Of a DNA stretch of 64,000 nt, positions 62,767 through 64,000 are shown in pieces; position 1 is the first letter of the stretch; each line of letters begins with the position of its first letter. This stretch comes from Paenibacillus taichungensis. Its GTDB lineage: Bacteria; Bacillota; Bacilli; Paenibacillales; Paenibacillaceae. Both the position numbers and the translations under genes were made by a program. Under the pieces are notes generated by a model. It was not told the origin of the DNA and did not search any database. It saw nothing but the letters and a program-made list of their open reading frames with translations. The DNA is taken from NCBI RefSeq assembly GCF_003287275.1, contig NZ_QEVW01000014.1, forward strand, positions 186,001-250,000. Reading direction: 5' to 3'.

Positions 62767-63723
62767 TTATTGTTCATGCTTTGCTTGCAAAAGAAGGACT
62801 GCCTCCACCGTCGGTAAGCTTCCTGTGCCACCAATGCCAAGTGTGGAAAGAGCCCCACATGCATTGGCAAATCGCAGCAGTTCATCGCTTCGCATCCCAA
62901 GCAAGTATCCATATATGATTCCTGCGTTGAAACAGTCTCCTGCTCCTGTCGTATCGACGGGGGTCAAAGTGTAAGATCTGGCCGATATTTTACTTTCGTC
63001 CAGTTCGCGTAGCGTAGCCCCTTTTGACCCTTGTTTGACCGCTACAATTCCTGCCACAGCAGGAAGCATGGAATCAAGCACTTGGGTTACCCCATCGGCA
63101 GGGAAAATGTGCAGCAGTTCATCCTCGCTGGGAATAAACAAATCAGTCACCGTCAGTAGTGCACTTATGCCCTCACGGTCCCATTGATTGGATACATCCC
63201 AACCGGTATCAAAAGATGTGCTGATTCCATCTGCCCGCAATCTTGTAAAGAGTTCTCGCCAATGAGGTCTCATTCCATCCTGCAAATAATAGGAACCAAA
63301 ATGAAGATGTGTGGCCTGCTGCAACAGGGATTCCGGGATATAATCCGGTGTTAACAAAGGGATACTGCCAGCGTAAGTTAACAACCCGCGGTCATCGGGT
63401 GTGGAGAGCGACAGAGTTACACCTGTCTTGATGCCAGATAATCGGGTTACATGCTCTGTATTTACGCCCATACGCTGCAGCTCAGCTATACAGAATTTTC
63501 CGAAATCGTCATCTCCCACTACGCTTACGAATCTCACATCCGCTCCCAGGCTTGCCAGCGCACAGGCCGTAATTGCTGATGAGGAACCAAGTACTATTTC
63601 GAAGCCATCAACCATTTTCTCCCGATTCCATTCCGGCATGACATCCGTTCCCGATACAATAACATCTACATTTAGCTCGCCAGCGATGACAACAACGGGA
63701 CTTGTTTGCTGTCTCTGCATCAT
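62767..63723 (-). CDS. PfkB-family carbohydrate kinase
   Basis: A 318-residue ribokinase-fold sugar kinase. The N-terminal GELNVDVIVSG and the C-terminal signature DTTGAGDCFNAG (catalytic Asp about 254) are clear; VVGDDDFGKFCIAEL is the G-D-D-x-F-G region. The substrate may be a keto-deoxy sugar acid, fructose or another monosaccharide. Its ATG overlaps the stop of the GH4 gene (ATGA), so they are coupled. Confidence 0.9.
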   Translation of the reverse strand: MMQRQQTSPVVVIAGELNVDVIVSGTDVMPEWNREKMVDGFEIVLGSSSAITACALASLGADVRFVSVVGDDDFGKFCIAELQRMGVNTEHVTRLSGIKTGVTLSLSTPDDRGLLTYAGSIPLLTPDYIPESLLQQATHLHFGSYYLQDGMRPHWRELFTRLRADGISTSFDTGWDVSNQWDREGISALLTVTDLFIPSEDELLHIFPADGVTQVLDSMLPAVAGIVAVKQGSKGATLRELDESKISARSYTLTPVDTTGAGDCFNAGIIYGYLLGMRSDELLRFANACGALSTLGIGGTGSLPTVEAVLLLQAKHEQ

Positions 63724-64000
63724 TTCAATACCGGAACAAAGCCCCGTTCCGCCTCATACAGTTCATCGAACATACTTCCGATCTCCTCCAGGGAGCATAC
63801 GGCAGCAGTTAGCGGGTCCAGCATCAGTGCATGGCGAGCCATTTCCATGTCACTCCTCCGCACAGCTTCCACAGCCAGGTCAAAAAAAGCCATGTTCGAG
63901 CGGCACAATGCGGCCAAATGCTCGGGCAGTCTTCCAAAGCGACAAGGCTGAACGCCTTTCCCATCAACGAGACAGGCCACTTCCACCACACCATCAGCCT
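63720..64000 (-). CDS. GH4-family glycosidase, C-terminal part only
   Basis: The last ~93 codons of a GH4 enzyme (NAD- and Mn-dependent alpha-galactosidase, alpha-galacturonidase or 6-phospho-glycosidase); the rest lies past the right edge. The C-terminal signature is clear: DGVVEVACLVDGKGVQP, then LPEHLAALCRSN and ARHALMLDPLTAAV. It overlaps the PfkB gene by four bases. With the beta-helix protein downstream it fits uptake and breakdown of an acidic or galactose-containing oligosaccharide, for example alpha-galacturonide; this is inference. Confidence 0.85.
   Translation of the reverse strand, partial: ADGVVEVACLVDGKGVQPCRFGRLPEHLAALCRSNMAFFDLAVEAVRRSDMEMARHALMLDPLTAAVCSLEEIGSMFDELYEAERGFVPVLK

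Noticed and set aside
1..64000. Defence island, prophage or integrated element
   Set aside because: No integrase, transposase, attachment repeats, phage genes or toxin-antitoxin pair seen; gene style is uniform across the window.

Overview
The window looks like chromosomal DNA of a Paenibacillus-type bacterium (Bacillota, Bacillales). This rests on strong AGGAGG-type ribosome binding sites, frequent TTG and GTG starts, moderate G+C, many AraC-family regulators, a YesM/YesN-type two-component pair beside a large sugar-binding lipoprotein, and many secreted carbohydrate-active enzymes. I see no rRNA, tRNA, CRISPR array, insertion sequence or phage module. The species assignment is inference; no search was run.

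Layout. 1-1252: start of a GH2 glycosidase cut by the left edge. 1510-3939: HelD, an RNA polymerase recycling motor. 4.2-8.3 kb: an AraC/GyrI-like regulator, a quinone-reductase-type oxidoreductase with a palindromic operator, and an OmpR-type two-component system. 8.4-13 kb: a SHOCT-like small ORF, a DJ-1/PfpI protein with an extra C-terminal domain, a DUF2306 membrane protein, a GH5 lipoprotein, CsaA and an EamA transporter. 13.1-20.5 kb: three AraC regulators, an MFS exporter under a perfect Fur box, a membrane-anchored tandem DJ-1 protein and an aldo/keto reductase. 20.8-27.7 kb: a hybrid histidine kinase, a LacI regulator, two Gfo/Idh/MocA dehydrogenases and a divergent RpiR regulator. 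27.8-34.3 kb: a TetR-MFS pair, then an operon (aldo/keto reductase, CMD protein, SDR, MFS) opposite an AraC regulator broken by a frameshift. 34.4-41.3 kb: an amino-acid ABC transporter whose binding protein and permease are fused, an M1-type lipoprotein peptidase and a GH127 enzyme. 41.4-52.6 kb: further regulator/transporter pairs (AraC; LysR-MFS; MocR-EamA), a Fur-box siderophore-binding lipoprotein, two DUF1801-type proteins, an EVE/PUA-like protein and a BlaI/BlaR1-like pair. 52.8-64 kb: secreted GH16 glucanase, YesN/YesM-type two-component genes, a sugar-binding lipoprotein, a small lipoprotein, then a three-gene operon (GH4, PfkB kinase, beta-helix protein) cut by the right edge.

How it works together. 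The window is a string of small, locally regulated modules for plant-polysaccharide use, iron acquisition and aldehyde/redox/drug stress. Many modules are a regulator divergent from its target, and several have recognisable operators: Fur boxes at 15564 and 48967, paired BlaI-type operators at 50681 and 50707, a TetR-type inverted repeat at 27775, and TGTA palindromes between the MocR and EamA genes.

Most worth a second look: two genes (hybrid kinase and M1 peptidase) whose natural N-terminus has no ATG/GTG/TTG and carries ATC at Shine-Dalgarno spacing; a BlaR1-like protease with a 16-residue tandem repeat in place of the beta-lactam sensor; an AraC regulator split at a C7 run; and a promoter-terminator unit of about 135 bases between helD and its neighbour.
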